From NCBI GenBank assembly GCA_937949555.1, contig CALEDV010000020.1, forward strand, positions 1-35,758: a DNA stretch of 35,758 nt, written 5' to 3'. The notes under the pieces are model-generated. The model made no database searches. It worked only from the letters and a program-made list of their open reading frames with translations, and was not told where the DNA came from. This stretch comes from an uncultured bacterium (GTDB lineage: Bacteria > Nitrospirota > Thermodesulfovibrionia > Thermodesulfovibrionales > Dissulfurispiraceae). Positions 24,475 through 33,247 of this stretch are shown one piece after another; the stretch's first letter is position 1; each line of letters begins with the position of its first letter. The position numbers were made by a program, and so were the translations under genes.

Positions 24475-26208
24475 CTAAAATTGATATTTTTTAGCATCTT
24501 CTCTTGAATTTTTGTTTTTCAGTGGCAGCTCAACTGTAAACTTGGTTCCAATGCCAACCTTACTTTCTACCCTTATGTCACCACCTAACTTCTGCACAAT
24601 CCCGTAGGTTATGGAAAGCCCTAAGCCTGTTCCTTTGCCCTTTTCCTTCGTGGTATAAAAGGGCTCAAAGATCTGTTTCAACTTATCTTCCTGTATCCCA
24701 TGACCATTGTCTTGAATTGAAATGGAGATTGAATCTCCCCCAGAAAAGTCCACCTTTATTGAAATAATACCTTCGTCTTGAACTGCATCAATGGCATTGT
24801 TGATTATATTTAAAAACACCTGTTGGAGTTGTCCTCTATCGCTTTCAATTAGTGGCGCCTCATCGTTTAGTATCAACTCTAATTTGATGTCTCTGTAAGT
24901 GATCTCCTTTTCGAGAAATTGCAGGACATCCTTAATTAAGCTATTTATATCAATCATTTCCATATTAATATCCATCTGCCTTGCAAAACCTAATAGTCTG
25001 TGGGTAATAGTGCGACATCGGTTGACACTATCTGAAATAGCCGCTATTAAGCCTAAAAATTTATCTTTGTGAGGAGTAGCGCCTGATATATTAAGTATAT
25101 CCTTCATTAAGCCAGCCTTTTCATTGATTATGGCAAGGGGATTGTTTATCTCATGGGCAACACCTGCAGCGAGCCTTCCTATAGAGGCAAGACGATTGGC
25201 ATGTTCACTCTGAGCTATGGCATCTTCTCGGTTTTTCTCAGAGGTCTGAATCCAGTTGACCATCCTTCGGCTTATATTGAAATTTAGGATGATGCACATA
25301 ACCATAACAGCAATAGTAAGATAAACCATTGTATAGTTGTGTCTCAGGAGGTCAATGATTTTGTCATGGGGTGAGTCACTTGTAACAATGACTAAATGCC
25401 AGTCCACATTTTCAAGTTTTTTGTGCCCAATAAAACCTTTTTTATTGGTTATTTCTCTAATCTCTATGGACTTATTTATTGACCTTCTGTCATCAATGAC
25501 ATCAAAGACTAACCTTTCCATTGACTTCCCGTAGAACCTTGTATCGGTTTGCAGTATATTCTGACTACTTATCAAGAAGGCATCCTCTGAACCCTTCAGT
25601 CCCATGGCTGCTATTCTGTTATTTAGGCTCTCCATGTTGATAGTTGCCCTAAGAATACAGAAGGTTGCCTTTGAGGGGATATATTTTTTTACAGCGATGG
25701 CAAAATGGGGGATATTTCTGTATCCAATGAAGACATCGCTTACATAGCGTCCCCTTGCAATGGTCTTTTCATACCATTCATGGGTTGCATAATTCTTGCC
25801 CTGAAGCTGAAAGGGTCCCGCATACACCTTCTGTATGCCTTTATCATCGATCACACCAAGGTCTACGAGTTCTCCAAACTCCCTTTTAAATAGGTGAAAT
25901 ATATTGTTAAGATTCTTTTGCTCTGACAGGGACTCATAGCTGTATGCAGAGGCAAGGAATTGAAGTCCAGAAAGCTTCTCGCTTATATAGTAATCCATAG
26001 ACAGCGAGGTGGTCTCAATCTTTTCAGTAAATCTTATGGCGAAATCGTCTTTTGCTATGCCGTAGAGCCAAAGATATGCAATAACCGATACCATCAATAG
26101 CGGAGCACCTGCTATTGCCCCAATAATAAAGAACAGCTTTATCTTCAGGACTCTAAAGCGATTATTTCTGAAAGATTCTATTAGTTTTGTAATCGAAACC
26201 TGTTTCAT
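24475..26208 (-). CDS. Cache-domain sensor histidine kinase
   Basis: 577 residues from the ATG at 26208. A longer in-frame ATG at 26229 is possible, but AGAGGT lies about eight bases before 26208 and nothing useful precedes 26229. Layout: membrane helix near the N-terminus, a large extracytoplasmic Cache-like domain (SGLQFLASAYSYESLSEQKN, later FIGYRNIPHFAIAVKKYIP), a second helix (YLTIAVMVMCIILNF), then HisKA with HEINNPLAIINE and an intact HATPase domain (INNAIDAV, DNGHGI, GTGLGL). No clear HAMP domain lies between. It is the first gene of the TauE operon and probably sets its expression or activity in response to an external small molecule. Confidence 0.9.
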   Translation of the reverse strand: MKQVSITKLIESFRNNRFRVLKIKLFFIIGAIAGAPLLMVSVIAYLWLYGIAKDDFAIRFTEKIETTSLSMDYYISEKLSGLQFLASAYSYESLSEQKNLNNIFHLFKREFGELVDLGVIDDKGIQKVYAGPFQLQGKNYATHEWYEKTIARGRYVSDVFIGYRNIPHFAIAVKKYIPSKATFCILRATINMESLNNRIAAMGLKGSEDAFLISSQNILQTDTRFYGKSMERLVFDVIDDRRSINKSIEIREITNKKGFIGHKKLENVDWHLVIVTSDSPHDKIIDLLRHNYTMVYLTIAVMVMCIILNFNISRRMVNWIQTSEKNREDAIAQSEHANRLASIGRLAAGVAHEINNPLAIINEKAGLMKDILNISGATPHKDKFLGLIAAISDSVNRCRTITHRLLGFARQMDINMEMIDINSLIKDVLQFLEKEITYRDIKLELILNDEAPLIESDRGQLQQVFLNIINNAIDAVQDEGIISIKVDFSGGDSISISIQDNGHGIQEDKLKQIFEPFYTTKEKGKGTGLGLSITYGIVQKLGGDIRVESKVGIGTKFTVELPLKNKNSREDAKKYQF

Positions 26209-26378
26209 GCAAATAACCTCTACTCTCATGCATATATTGTGCTAATTAATAACTAATTAATATGCCTTCTGTCTAACTAATAGCAGATTAAATCAAAAAA
26301 TTTTAGAAATTATTTCAATGATACTCAAAAAGATGCAAAATAGTTTTGAAAAAATGAATAAAGTAGCAGTATTTTGAC

Positions 26379-26406
26379 TGCATAAGATATGCAATTTCTT
26401 GCATAA
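26379..26406. promoter_or_regulatory. Repeated TGCATAA sites, 21 bp apart
   Basis: TGCATAA occurs at 26379-26385 and 26400-26406, two helical turns apart. ATGCA (26389-26393) makes a dyad with the first. The spacing and position between divergent genes suggest a regulator binding site. No known consensus is claimed. Confidence 0.3.
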
Positions 26407-26498
26407 ACAGGGCTTCTGTTTTGAAAATATAATTAAGAGGATACAATTTAAAACCTTCTTTTAATAAAACTGTAATATTCCTGTAACCTTCTAAGGTC

Positions 26499-26504
26499 TA
26501 TAAT
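26499..26504 (+). promoter_or_regulatory. Candidate -10 box for the Cys-protein/HMA_2 pair
   Basis: A perfect TATAAT lies about 33 bases before the ATG at 26537. The expected -35 window has no good match, so an activator may be needed or the site is chance in AT-rich DNA. Confidence 0.3.
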
Positions 26505-26536
26505 AAGCCATTAAGAATTAAATGGAGGAGCAAGTA

Positions 26537-26746
26537 ATGTTATATTTTTCCATTGCAAGATGTCCCTATTTAAAAATAGATGTTGCTGGTGCTCTTTGTG
26601 AATCCGAGGGGCGGTTAATAAAAGATATAGAGCATGCAAACATCAAATTCTGTCTTTGTAGAAACTATGAACGGTGCGGTATATATCACATTTCTCTTGG
26701 AGAGGTAATAAGAAATTCTGACGCTGGGGTTGTGGCGGCAATTTAA
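26537..26746 (+). CDS. Small cysteine-rich protein
   Basis: 69 residues. GGAGGAG at 26524-26530 is the ribosome site for the ATG at 26537; an in-frame ATG at 26522 would place that site in the coding region, so I reject it. The pattern ARCPYLKIDVAGALC, then CLCRNYERCGIYH gives five cysteines spaced like small zinc- or iron-sulfur-binding knuckles (CPxL...C...Y..C..Y) seen in short regulatory proteins of anaerobes. The function is unknown. It lies 26 bases before the HMA_2 gene and shares its transcript. Confidence 0.65.
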   Translation: MLYFSIARCPYLKIDVAGALCESEGRLIKDIEHANIKFCLCRNYERCGIYHISLGEVIRNSDAGVVAAI

Positions 26747-26772
26747 TATTCCTGTATAGGAGGTAATTCTAA

Positions 26773-27144
26773 ATGAGCTATTATATCCATTCCATTCCTG
26801 GCCGTTTGAGAATCAAGAGTCTTAAGGTTAAGCAAAACCCCAGGGCCTCAGAGGAAATAAGGATGGCCTTAAGCAGCCTCCAGGGTCTGGGCACTGTGGA
26901 AATCAATAATATTACCGGAAGTATTCTTGTTAATTATAATCCTGGGGTTTTAAATTCAAAGGACATAACCTCTTTACTTGAGAGAAAAGGTTATTTTGAC
27001 AGTTCAAAGGCGGTAACAAATGATACCTATATTAAGGAAAAGGTTACGGCGCTTGGCAACTTTGCCAGCAGGACAGTCTTTGGCTCTGTGGTAGAGAAGT
27101 CCTTAGAGGGTTCAGCGCTTGCCTATTTGGCAGTGTTAATATAA
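26773..27144 (+). CDS. HMA_2-type domain protein
   Basis: 123 residues. Residues 1-75 are an HMA_2 domain: YYIHSIPGRLRIKSL, then NNITGSILVNYNPG, then a closing LLERKGYF. No CxxC is present. The tail (ALGNFASRTVFGSVVEKSLEGSALAYLAVLI) is amphipathic to hydrophobic and probably membrane-associated. TATAGGAGGTAATTC gives a strong ribosome site. It is a paralogue in type of the domains at 7050 and in the ATPase at 8354, but no transporter gene accompanies it here. Confidence 0.75.
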   Translation: MSYYIHSIPGRLRIKSLKVKQNPRASEEIRMALSSLQGLGTVEINNITGSILVNYNPGVLNSKDITSLLERKGYFDSSKAVTNDTYIKEKVTALGNFASRTVFGSVVEKSLEGSALAYLAVLI

Positions 27145-27149
27145 ACTGC

Positions 27150-28385
27150 TTAGAATCCTCTCGATTTAATTAGATAGGAATAATACTTAGCAGCAGCAGT
27201 TGGTTTTCTCTCAAGGGTTTTAAAGTCAACCTGATACAATCCAAATCGTGCGTCAAGCCCCTCTAACCATTCGTAGTTGTCTATGAGAGACCAATAAAAA
27301 TAACCCCTTATGTCGTAGCCTTCCTTGATACAATTTTCAATTACATCAAGGTGTTGTCTCATAAAGTCTATCTTTTTCTGGGCGTTTCTCGTAGCAATGC
27401 CATTTTCAGTAATATAAATAGGCACCCTTAGTACCGATGCCAATTTAATAACCTTCGCAAGTCCCCTTGGGTGTATCTCCCAACCCATGTCGGTGAGCCC
27501 TTTACCATCAAGGTCTCGATGTCTGAGTTCTACAGCCAGTTTTTTAAAGGGATTAAAACGGAGATGTATCCTTGTATAATAGTTTATGCCCATAAAATCT
27601 ACCTTGCCGGCAATAGGTATTTCTATAAACGAGGTTTTTTGAAAGGGTAAGTCAACGGTTAGCTTGCCTGTATTTAATAGTTCAATAATTGAACTGTTGT
27701 AAAAACGTCTTGCAATATTAGAGAGCATTCTATCTAAGGGATTGTACCTGCACCAAGGTGAGAGAGCAGCCATATTATGGGCTATACTTACCATTGCATC
27801 CTCTCTTTGGGCATGTATTATGTCGTAAGCAATGCCATGGCTAATTAGTATATTCTCCAGCGCCTTTAGAGCAAACTTTGTATCACTAATACCAGGAGGC
27901 ATACAACCCTCAAGGTAACCGCCAAGGAGTAGTACATAGGGTTCATTAAAGGTTATCCAATACCTTACCCCTTTTATATATGACACAACCTTCTCAACAT
28001 AGGCGCTAAAAACCCTTGAGGAATCAGGTTCATGCCAGGGATACTTCTTGATGAACCAAAGGGGATGGGTGAAGTGATGCAGGGTCACAAAGGGCGTGAT
28101 GCCTCGTTCAAGCAGTATGGAGACTATGTCCTGATAATGCTCAAGGGCAGAGGGATCCCAATAATTTTCACGGGGCTGAATCCTGCTCCATTCAATAGAA
28201 AAACGATAGGCATTGACACCGAGGTCGTTCAGAAGTCTCAGGTCTTCTCTATAGCATTTGTAGTGGTTTGTTATATCAGGTATGTCGCAAAGGATGTCAT
28301 CCCAAGAGGTCCAATCGGCATAAGGCGAACCCTCAAGCTGAAAGGCTGAGGTCGCAACACCCCAGAGAAATCTATTCTTGCCCAC
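27150..28385 (-). CDS. Glycoside hydrolase family 1 (beta-glucosidase-like)
   Basis: 411 residues of a GH1 TIM barrel. N-terminal FLWGVATSAFQLEG, the acid/base Glu148 in TFNEPY, the nucleophile Glu327 in ITENG, and C-terminal YFYWSLIDNYEWLEG are all intact, so it should be a retaining beta-glycosidase. There is no signal peptide, so it is cytoplasmic. It is a little shorter than typical members (about 440-470). The start is GTG at 28385, one base after the stop of the EAL-CBS-GGDEF gene. This is an odd operon partner for a c-di-GMP protein; a role in processing an exopolysaccharide or storage glycoside is possible. It converges with the HMA_2 gene with a five-base gap. Confidence 0.9.
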   Translation of the reverse strand: MGKNRFLWGVATSAFQLEGSPYADWTSWDDILCDIPDITNHYKCYREDLRLLNDLGVNAYRFSIEWSRIQPRENYWDPSALEHYQDIVSILLERGITPFVTLHHFTHPLWFIKKYPWHEPDSSRVFSAYVEKVVSYIKGVRYWITFNEPYVLLLGGYLEGCMPPGISDTKFALKALENILISHGIAYDIIHAQREDAMVSIAHNMAALSPWCRYNPLDRMLSNIARRFYNSSIIELLNTGKLTVDLPFQKTSFIEIPIAGKVDFMGINYYTRIHLRFNPFKKLAVELRHRDLDGKGLTDMGWEIHPRGLAKVIKLASVLRVPIYITENGIATRNAQKKIDFMRQHLDVIENCIKEGYDIRGYFYWSLIDNYEWLEGLDARFGLYQVDFKTLERKPTAAAKYYSYLIKSRGF

Positions 28386-28386
28386 C

Positions 28387-30261
28387 TTATCCCTGCAATC
28401 TTCTGTCTCTGACTATGGCAGATCTGCCCTGTTTTAATGAAAGAGCCTTTGCAGCCTTCTTTACCTCCGAGGCAATAGAAGCAAGCTCTGCATAGGAGTC
28501 TATCTTATAGACTTCTGTGCTGATTATGCCAACAGATAAAGACAGCAGCCTAAAGGTTTCTACATCTCCCTTTCTGTTTTTTGCTGTATAAACACCAGCC
28601 TTGTAATCATCGATGCCGTGAAACTCCACCTGTCTTTGCTCAAAAAGGGATACAATCGTATTGCAGGTATTTATCGATATAGTGGGATGTAGAATCATAA
28701 TGAAGTCATCTCCGCCTATATGTCCAACAAAGGAGTTGTCTTTGGTGATGCTCTCAGTTACACTTTTTATTATATCCCCAAGGGTCCTTATAACATGATC
28801 GCCTCTTTCAAAGCCGTAGTAATCATTGTAGGGTTTGAAATGATTTATATCAAAGTAGGCAACATCAAAGTGTATGTTCTGGATAATACGTTTTTCAATC
28901 TCCCTTTGTATTGCCTCATTGCCAGGCAGCCCTGTAAGTGGATTAGACCCCTTTGCAAGGGCAAGGCTTTTTTGGGTTATTGCATCAAGCAGTATGTTGA
29001 TAGGCACTATTCCATGATACTTACCGTTTTTGGTCACAGCTATCTCGTCGTATAGATGCTCTGGTTTTCTGTTCTGAACCCTTTGAGAGACAACCTCCAG
29101 AGATTCATTTGCTTCGACGGTTAAGAACCGTGTTTCCATTACCTGCTTTGTTGTCTTATGGTAGTTTAAATGCATGCCATAACCGCACTTGCCTATCACA
29201 TGATTCTCAATAAATCTTGTTCTGTAGATGATGCCTACGATTCTATCGTTATCTACCACTGGTTGACAACGGAGATTTGGGTCGTCAATGAGCTTGTTTA
29301 GCACACTTTTTACTGGGGTGTTTGAACTTATGGATTCCATCTTAATAGCTATATCACCAATATATTTTGTCTCAACACTGACCTCGCCACGGTTAATCGG
29401 AGTATTTATGGGATTGTCCTGTAGGTTAATTATATGTGATATGTCACAATGGATTGATGCCTGAGGTTTGCAAAGATAAAAACCTTGCAAGAAGTCTATT
29501 CCCATCTCTGATGTGGTATCAAGCTCTTCTTGCTGTTCAACACCTTCAGCTACTACCTTTATGCCCATTCTATGACAGGCAATGGTTATAGAGTCTACAA
29601 CATTATATTTGATTATAGCTTTGTCTATGTTGGAGATGAAGTGTCGGTCTATCTTGACAAAATCAGGCTCTATGAGAGACAGCATCTTCAAGCCTCCATA
29701 GCCTGCTCCGAAATCATCGATTGCTATTTTATAACCAGAATCCTTATACATGTTGATTATTTTTCTGAAGGCATCAAAGTTGTTTACCATGCTCTCTTCT
29801 GTTATTTCAAATACTACCATATTCCTGTTAAGTCCCCAGTTGCTGACTATCTCGTTTGTTATCCCAATACAATAAGAGGAATCACAGATAGTGTAAGGTG
29901 ACATATTGATGAATAAGTGTCTCCCGCTTCCGTTGATTCCTTGGAGCACTGCCTCTTTTATGGCATTTGAACAACAGGCAATGTCAAGGTTTGTAAGAAC
30001 TCCGCAATCCTTTGCGCTTTGAAATAGCTCGTATATAGAACTGAAATGTTCCTCTTGCTTTACCCTTGCAAGTGCCTCAAAACCAAAAACAGTCAACGAA
30101 CTGGAAGATAATATGGGCTGAAAGTGAACAGTAAGTTGGTCATTGTCAATGAGGTCAAGTATCTTATCTCTTTTATGAGGCTCTCCTTTTTTGTGTTTAA
30201 CGCCCATTTTTATTGTGTCAAACTCCCACTTTATGCGCACTGGTGCTGTTCCTCTAATCAT
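28387..30261 (-). CDS. EAL-CBS-GGDEF c-di-GMP signalling protein
   Basis: 624 residues. The EAL phosphodiesterase domain (about 35-275) has FEALAR, EITEES, DDFGAGYGGL, FVKID and VAEGVE intact. A CBS pair (about 297-425) follows, then a GGDEF domain (about 435-600) with GGDDF, a functional variant of the signature. Both catalytic halves look active, so net output may be set by nucleotides binding the CBS module. There is no membrane segment or signal peptide. The ATG overlaps the TGA of the HMA_2 gene upstream by four bases. The order EAL-CBS-GGDEF is known in bacteria, but coupling to an HMA_2 domain is unusual. Confidence 0.92.
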   Translation of the reverse strand: MIRGTAPVRIKWEFDTIKMGVKHKKGEPHKRDKILDLIDNDQLTVHFQPILSSSSLTVFGFEALARVKQEEHFSSIYELFQSAKDCGVLTNLDIACCSNAIKEAVLQGINGSGRHLFINMSPYTICDSSYCIGITNEIVSNWGLNRNMVVFEITEESMVNNFDAFRKIINMYKDSGYKIAIDDFGAGYGGLKMLSLIEPDFVKIDRHFISNIDKAIIKYNVVDSITIACHRMGIKVVAEGVEQQEELDTTSEMGIDFLQGFYLCKPQASIHCDISHIINLQDNPINTPINRGEVSVETKYIGDIAIKMESISSNTPVKSVLNKLIDDPNLRCQPVVDNDRIVGIIYRTRFIENHVIGKCGYGMHLNYHKTTKQVMETRFLTVEANESLEVVSQRVQNRKPEHLYDEIAVTKNGKYHGIVPINILLDAITQKSLALAKGSNPLTGLPGNEAIQREIEKRIIQNIHFDVAYFDINHFKPYNDYYGFERGDHVIRTLGDIIKSVTESITKDNSFVGHIGGDDFIMILHPTISINTCNTIVSLFEQRQVEFHGIDDYKAGVYTAKNRKGDVETFRLLSLSVGIISTEVYKIDSYAELASIASEVKKAAKALSLKQGRSAIVRDRRLQG

Positions 30262-30515
30262 TTTTTGTCCTCCAAAAGTCTAATTATCTCTTCCCTTGTA
30301 GCAAGGGAGTCGAGAAACGTTTCAATGTCAATCCTTGAAGGGTCATAATTAATAACCACATTGCCAGTAAGGGGGTTAGGGCTTACATCTTTAATCCCCT
30401 CTGGCAGCTCAATAGACGCAAGGCCATATAACTTTTTTATAGAAATCTTTTTTAGAGCTGGTATGTGGACCTTTATACGACCCTTGATATGGTGTTTAAT
30501 AGCATAGCTAATCAT
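30258..30515 (-). CDS. Small HMA_2-type domain protein
   Basis: 85 residues, one HMA_2 domain and nothing else: YAIKHHIKGRIKVHIPAL, then SPNPLTGNVVINYDPSRID, then a helical C-terminus ending LEDKK. No CxxC and no membrane tail. It closely follows the pattern of the other HMA_2 domains in this window. It is the first gene of an operon with the EAL-CBS-GGDEF protein and the GH1 enzyme and overlaps the former by four bases. It may bind or sense something that sets c-di-GMP output; this is inference from coupling alone. Confidence 0.72.
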   Translation of the reverse strand: MISYAIKHHIKGRIKVHIPALKKISIKKLYGLASIELPEGIKDVSPNPLTGNVVINYDPSRIDIETFLDSLATREEIIRLLEDKK

Positions 30516-30822
30516 ATGATTTTTTACCCTTCCATATCATATCATGGGATTATTACAGACCTGTTAAATAGATATGAAGTTATAAAAAGACCAAAACAGC
30601 CATAGGGATAGGCCTGTTTTAAGCAGAGGTCCAGTTTTGAGTGTTCAAGGGCGCCCAGACTCAACTAAGGATTCAAGCCCTTCAGGCTCCTTAAGGCCCA
30701 TTGTCAATTGTACTTTGCCTCAACTTTACCGCTACAACAGTGTCATTTAAATACTTATTATCGAGGCCTTCAGGGGAAGGTGTATTTTTATATAGCCTTA
30801 GGGTATATTTAATGCTTGATTT
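30516..30822. other. Divergent intergenic region
   Basis: No gene seen. The region separates the HMA_2/EAL operon from the radical SAM gene. It contains the palindrome GGGCGCCC flanked by TTGAGT/ACTCAA arms and a small hairpin, CCTTC-AGGG-GAAGG (30767-30780). No convincing promoter could be assigned to either side. Confidence 0.5.
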
Positions 30823-31749
30823 ATGAATACCCTTAGATACAATTCCTTTGGTGATTACCTAAAGAAGACCTTTGGATTACCAGTTTATAAGGTCAATGTG
30901 GATGCAGGTTTTACCTGTCCAAACAGGGATGGCACCCTTGGGACAGGGGGTTGTATATACTGTAACAACGATAGCTTTAGGCCCTCAGGTTGCAAACCCC
31001 ATATGAGCTTATCAGAACAGATAAGAAATGGGATAAGGTATGTCTCTGCAAGATACGGGGCTAAGAGGTTTCTTGTCTATTTCCAACCCTATACAAACAC
31101 CTATGCCAGCGTGGATGAACTTGAAAGACTTTATAGAGAGGCCCTTAGGGAGCCCTTTGTAATAGGACTTGCCATTGGTACAAGACCTGACTGTATCGAT
31201 GAAGAGAAATTGGATCTCCTTGAAGATATATCAAGGGATAGGTTTGTGTTAGTTGAATACGGTCTTCAATCTGTGTATGATAAAACCCTTGAGTTTATAA
31301 ACCGCGGACATGACTACAAGGCATTCCTTGATGCCCTCTACAAGACTGTTAATAGAGGCATACAGGCAGGAGCCCACATAATTGTAGGGTTCCCCACGGA
31401 GACGATTCAGGAGATGCTCTATATGGCATCAGTTGTATCTGATTTGCCCTTGGGATTTCTTAAGATACATCAACTACAGGTTGTCAAAGGTACTGTCCTT
31501 GCGGAGAGATATGAGAAGGAGCCTTTTTATACCTTCTCCTATGAGGAGTATCTTAATTTTATTGTAGAGTTTATCGAACATCTTTCGCCTGGTATTGTTA
31601 TACAAAGGCTCTTTGCCACAGCACCTGCTGATATACTAATTGCGCCGTGCTGGGATAGGAGCAGGCAACAGATAACGACTGACATCCAAAGGATATTAGA
31701 GGAGCGAGATGCTTTCCAAGGTTCTAAGTGCCTATGTAATAGGTGTTGA
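30823..31749 (+). CDS. TIGR01212-family radical SAM protein (YhcC-like)
   Basis: 308 residues. FTCPNRDGTLGTGGCIYC supplies the 4Fe-4S ligands C32, C44 and C47 in the longer-spaced form of the radical SAM motif typical of TIGR01212/YhcC proteins. Downstream YGLQSVYDKTLEFINRGH and GAHIIVGFPTET match the Elp3-like fold. The substrate of the family is not established. The C-terminus ends CLCNRC. The ribosome site before ATG 30823 is weak. The last 41 bases overlap the YifB gene in another frame. Confidence 0.9.
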   Translation: MNTLRYNSFGDYLKKTFGLPVYKVNVDAGFTCPNRDGTLGTGGCIYCNNDSFRPSGCKPHMSLSEQIRNGIRYVSARYGAKRFLVYFQPYTNTYASVDELERLYREALREPFVIGLAIGTRPDCIDEEKLDLLEDISRDRFVLVEYGLQSVYDKTLEFINRGHDYKAFLDALYKTVNRGIQAGAHIIVGFPTETIQEMLYMASVVSDLPLGFLKIHQLQVVKGTVLAERYEKEPFYTFSYEEYLNFIVEFIEHLSPGIVIQRLFATAPADILIAPCWDRSRQQITTDIQRILEERDAFQGSKCLCNRC

Positions 31750-33247
31750 TGCACATGTCATAGATGTAGAGGTTGATATCACCTCTCTCGGTCTGCCCCA
31801 TTTCTCCGTAGTAGGTCTGCCTGATGCTGCGGTCAAGGAGAGTAGAGACAGGATAAGACCAGCACTGAAGAATGTCGGATTCAATTTTCCCTTAAAGAAA
31901 ATAACCGTTAACCTTGCGCCGGCGGATTTAAAAAAAGAGGGCTCATCCTTTGACCTGCCCATAGCAATCGGGATTATAGCCTCAGAGGGGTTGCTTGAGC
32001 AATCGGATATAGAGGGTTACATGATAACAGGAGAGCTCTCACTGGATGGGGCTATTAAACCTGTCAGGGGGATACTACCTATGGCCATAGAGGCAAAGAA
32101 GAGGGGTTTAAGAGGGTTTATAGTGCCCTTTGAAAATGGCAATGAGGCAGCTATTGTTAAGGGGATAAGGGTATTTGCAGTGAAGAGTCTCCCAGAGGCG
32201 ATTGAGTTTCTTAAGGGAATAAGGGACATCAAGCCTTTGACTGTGGACATCCAAGACTTGATGCAGCAGCACTCCCTCTATGAAGAAGACTTCTCGGAGG
32301 TAAAGGGACAGGAGCATGCAAAAAGGGCTCTGGAGGTTGCGGCTACAGGCTCACACAATGTCTTGATGGTTGGTTCCCCAGGCAGTGGTAAGACAATGCT
32401 TGCAAAGAGGCTGCCTACTATACTGCCTCCTATGACCTTTGAGGAGGCCATTGAGGCCACTAAGATACACAGTGTTGCGGGGCTTCTGAGCGATGGTGTG
32501 CCATTACTTGCCAAGAGGCCAGTGAGGATGCCCCATCACACCATCTCTGATGTGGCGCTTATTGGCGGTGGTCAGATACCAAAACCGGGAGAGGTATCTT
32601 TGGCCCACTTTGGCATACTGTTTTTGGATGAACTCCCTGAGTTTAAGAGGAATGTGCTTGAGGTGCTAAGGCAACCTATAGAGAACGGGGTGGTTACTGT
32701 ATCAAGGGCTGTGGCATCGGTTACTTATCCTGCCCAATTTGTCCTCGTTGGTGCAATGAATCCATGTCCATGTGGATTTTATGGGGATTCTCGCCATCAG
32801 TGCACTTGCTCCCCTGGGATTATTAGTAGATACAGGGCGCGTATATCTGGACCACTGCTTGATAGGATCGACCTGCATATAGATGTGCCTGCTGTGCCCT
32901 TAAAAGACCTCTCACAGGATCACTTAGGCGAGCGCTCAGAGGTCATTAGGGAAAGGGTTATTAAGGCAAGGAAGATACAGCTCCATCGATTCAAATCAGA
33001 GGGTATCTTCGCAAACGGGCAGATGAAGACCAGACATATCAAAAAGTACTGTAAGCTCACAGAAGAGGCCCATAATCTCTTAAACAAGGCTATGGATATG
33101 CTTGGTCTTAGTGCAAGGGCATACACGAGGATACTGAAGGTTGCAAGGACTATTGCAGACCTTGATAACAAAGAGAATATTGAGGGTGTTCATATAGGTG
33201 AGGCAATACAATACCGGAGTCTGGATAGGAACATGTTGGGGGGATGA
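31709..33247 (+). CDS. yifB: YifB/ComM-family Mg-chelatase-like AAA+ ATPase
   Basis: 512 residues. The N-terminal Lon/ChlI-like domain (1-165) contains GLPDAAVKESRDRI and GELSLDGAIKPVRG. The AAA+ core has Walker A GSPGSGKT (222-229), Walker B in ILFLDELPEF, and zinc-like cysteines in NPCPCGFYGDSRHQCTC; the Mg_chelatase_C domain with SARAYTRILKVARTIADL follows. ComM, the studied member, is a branch-migration helicase in natural transformation; most homologues are conserved but unassigned. GAGGAGCGAG precedes the ATG, which lies 41 bases inside the radical SAM gene. The stop overlaps the mqnD start. Confidence 0.94.
   Translation: MLSKVLSAYVIGVDAHVIDVEVDITSLGLPHFSVVGLPDAAVKESRDRIRPALKNVGFNFPLKKITVNLAPADLKKEGSSFDLPIAIGIIASEGLLEQSDIEGYMITGELSLDGAIKPVRGILPMAIEAKKRGLRGFIVPFENGNEAAIVKGIRVFAVKSLPEAIEFLKGIRDIKPLTVDIQDLMQQHSLYEEDFSEVKGQEHAKRALEVAATGSHNVLMVGSPGSGKTMLAKRLPTILPPMTFEEAIEATKIHSVAGLLSDGVPLLAKRPVRMPHHTISDVALIGGGQIPKPGEVSLAHFGILFLDELPEFKRNVLEVLRQPIENGVVTVSRAVASVTYPAQFVLVGAMNPCPCGFYGDSRHQCTCSPGIISRYRARISGPLLDRIDLHIDVPAVPLKDLSQDHLGERSEVIRERVIKARKIQLHRFKSEGIFANGQMKTRHIKKYCKLTEEAHNLLNKAMDMLGLSARAYTRILKVARTIADLDNKENIEGVHIGEAIQYRSLDRNMLGG

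Larger units (their letters stand above)
26209..26536. other. AT-rich divergent regulatory region
   Basis: No gene. The region separates the Cache-kinase operon from the small Cys-protein gene. It holds direct repeats CTAATTAATA near its left end, and two copies of TGCATAA (26379-26385 and 26400-26406), 21 bp apart, with ATGCA between them (26389-26393). A TATAAT lies at 26499-26504 without a good -35. Confidence 0.5.

Noticed and set aside
26388-26403. Sigma-54 -24/-12 promoter
   Set aside because: The spacing to TTGCA is right but the essential GG at -24 is AT.
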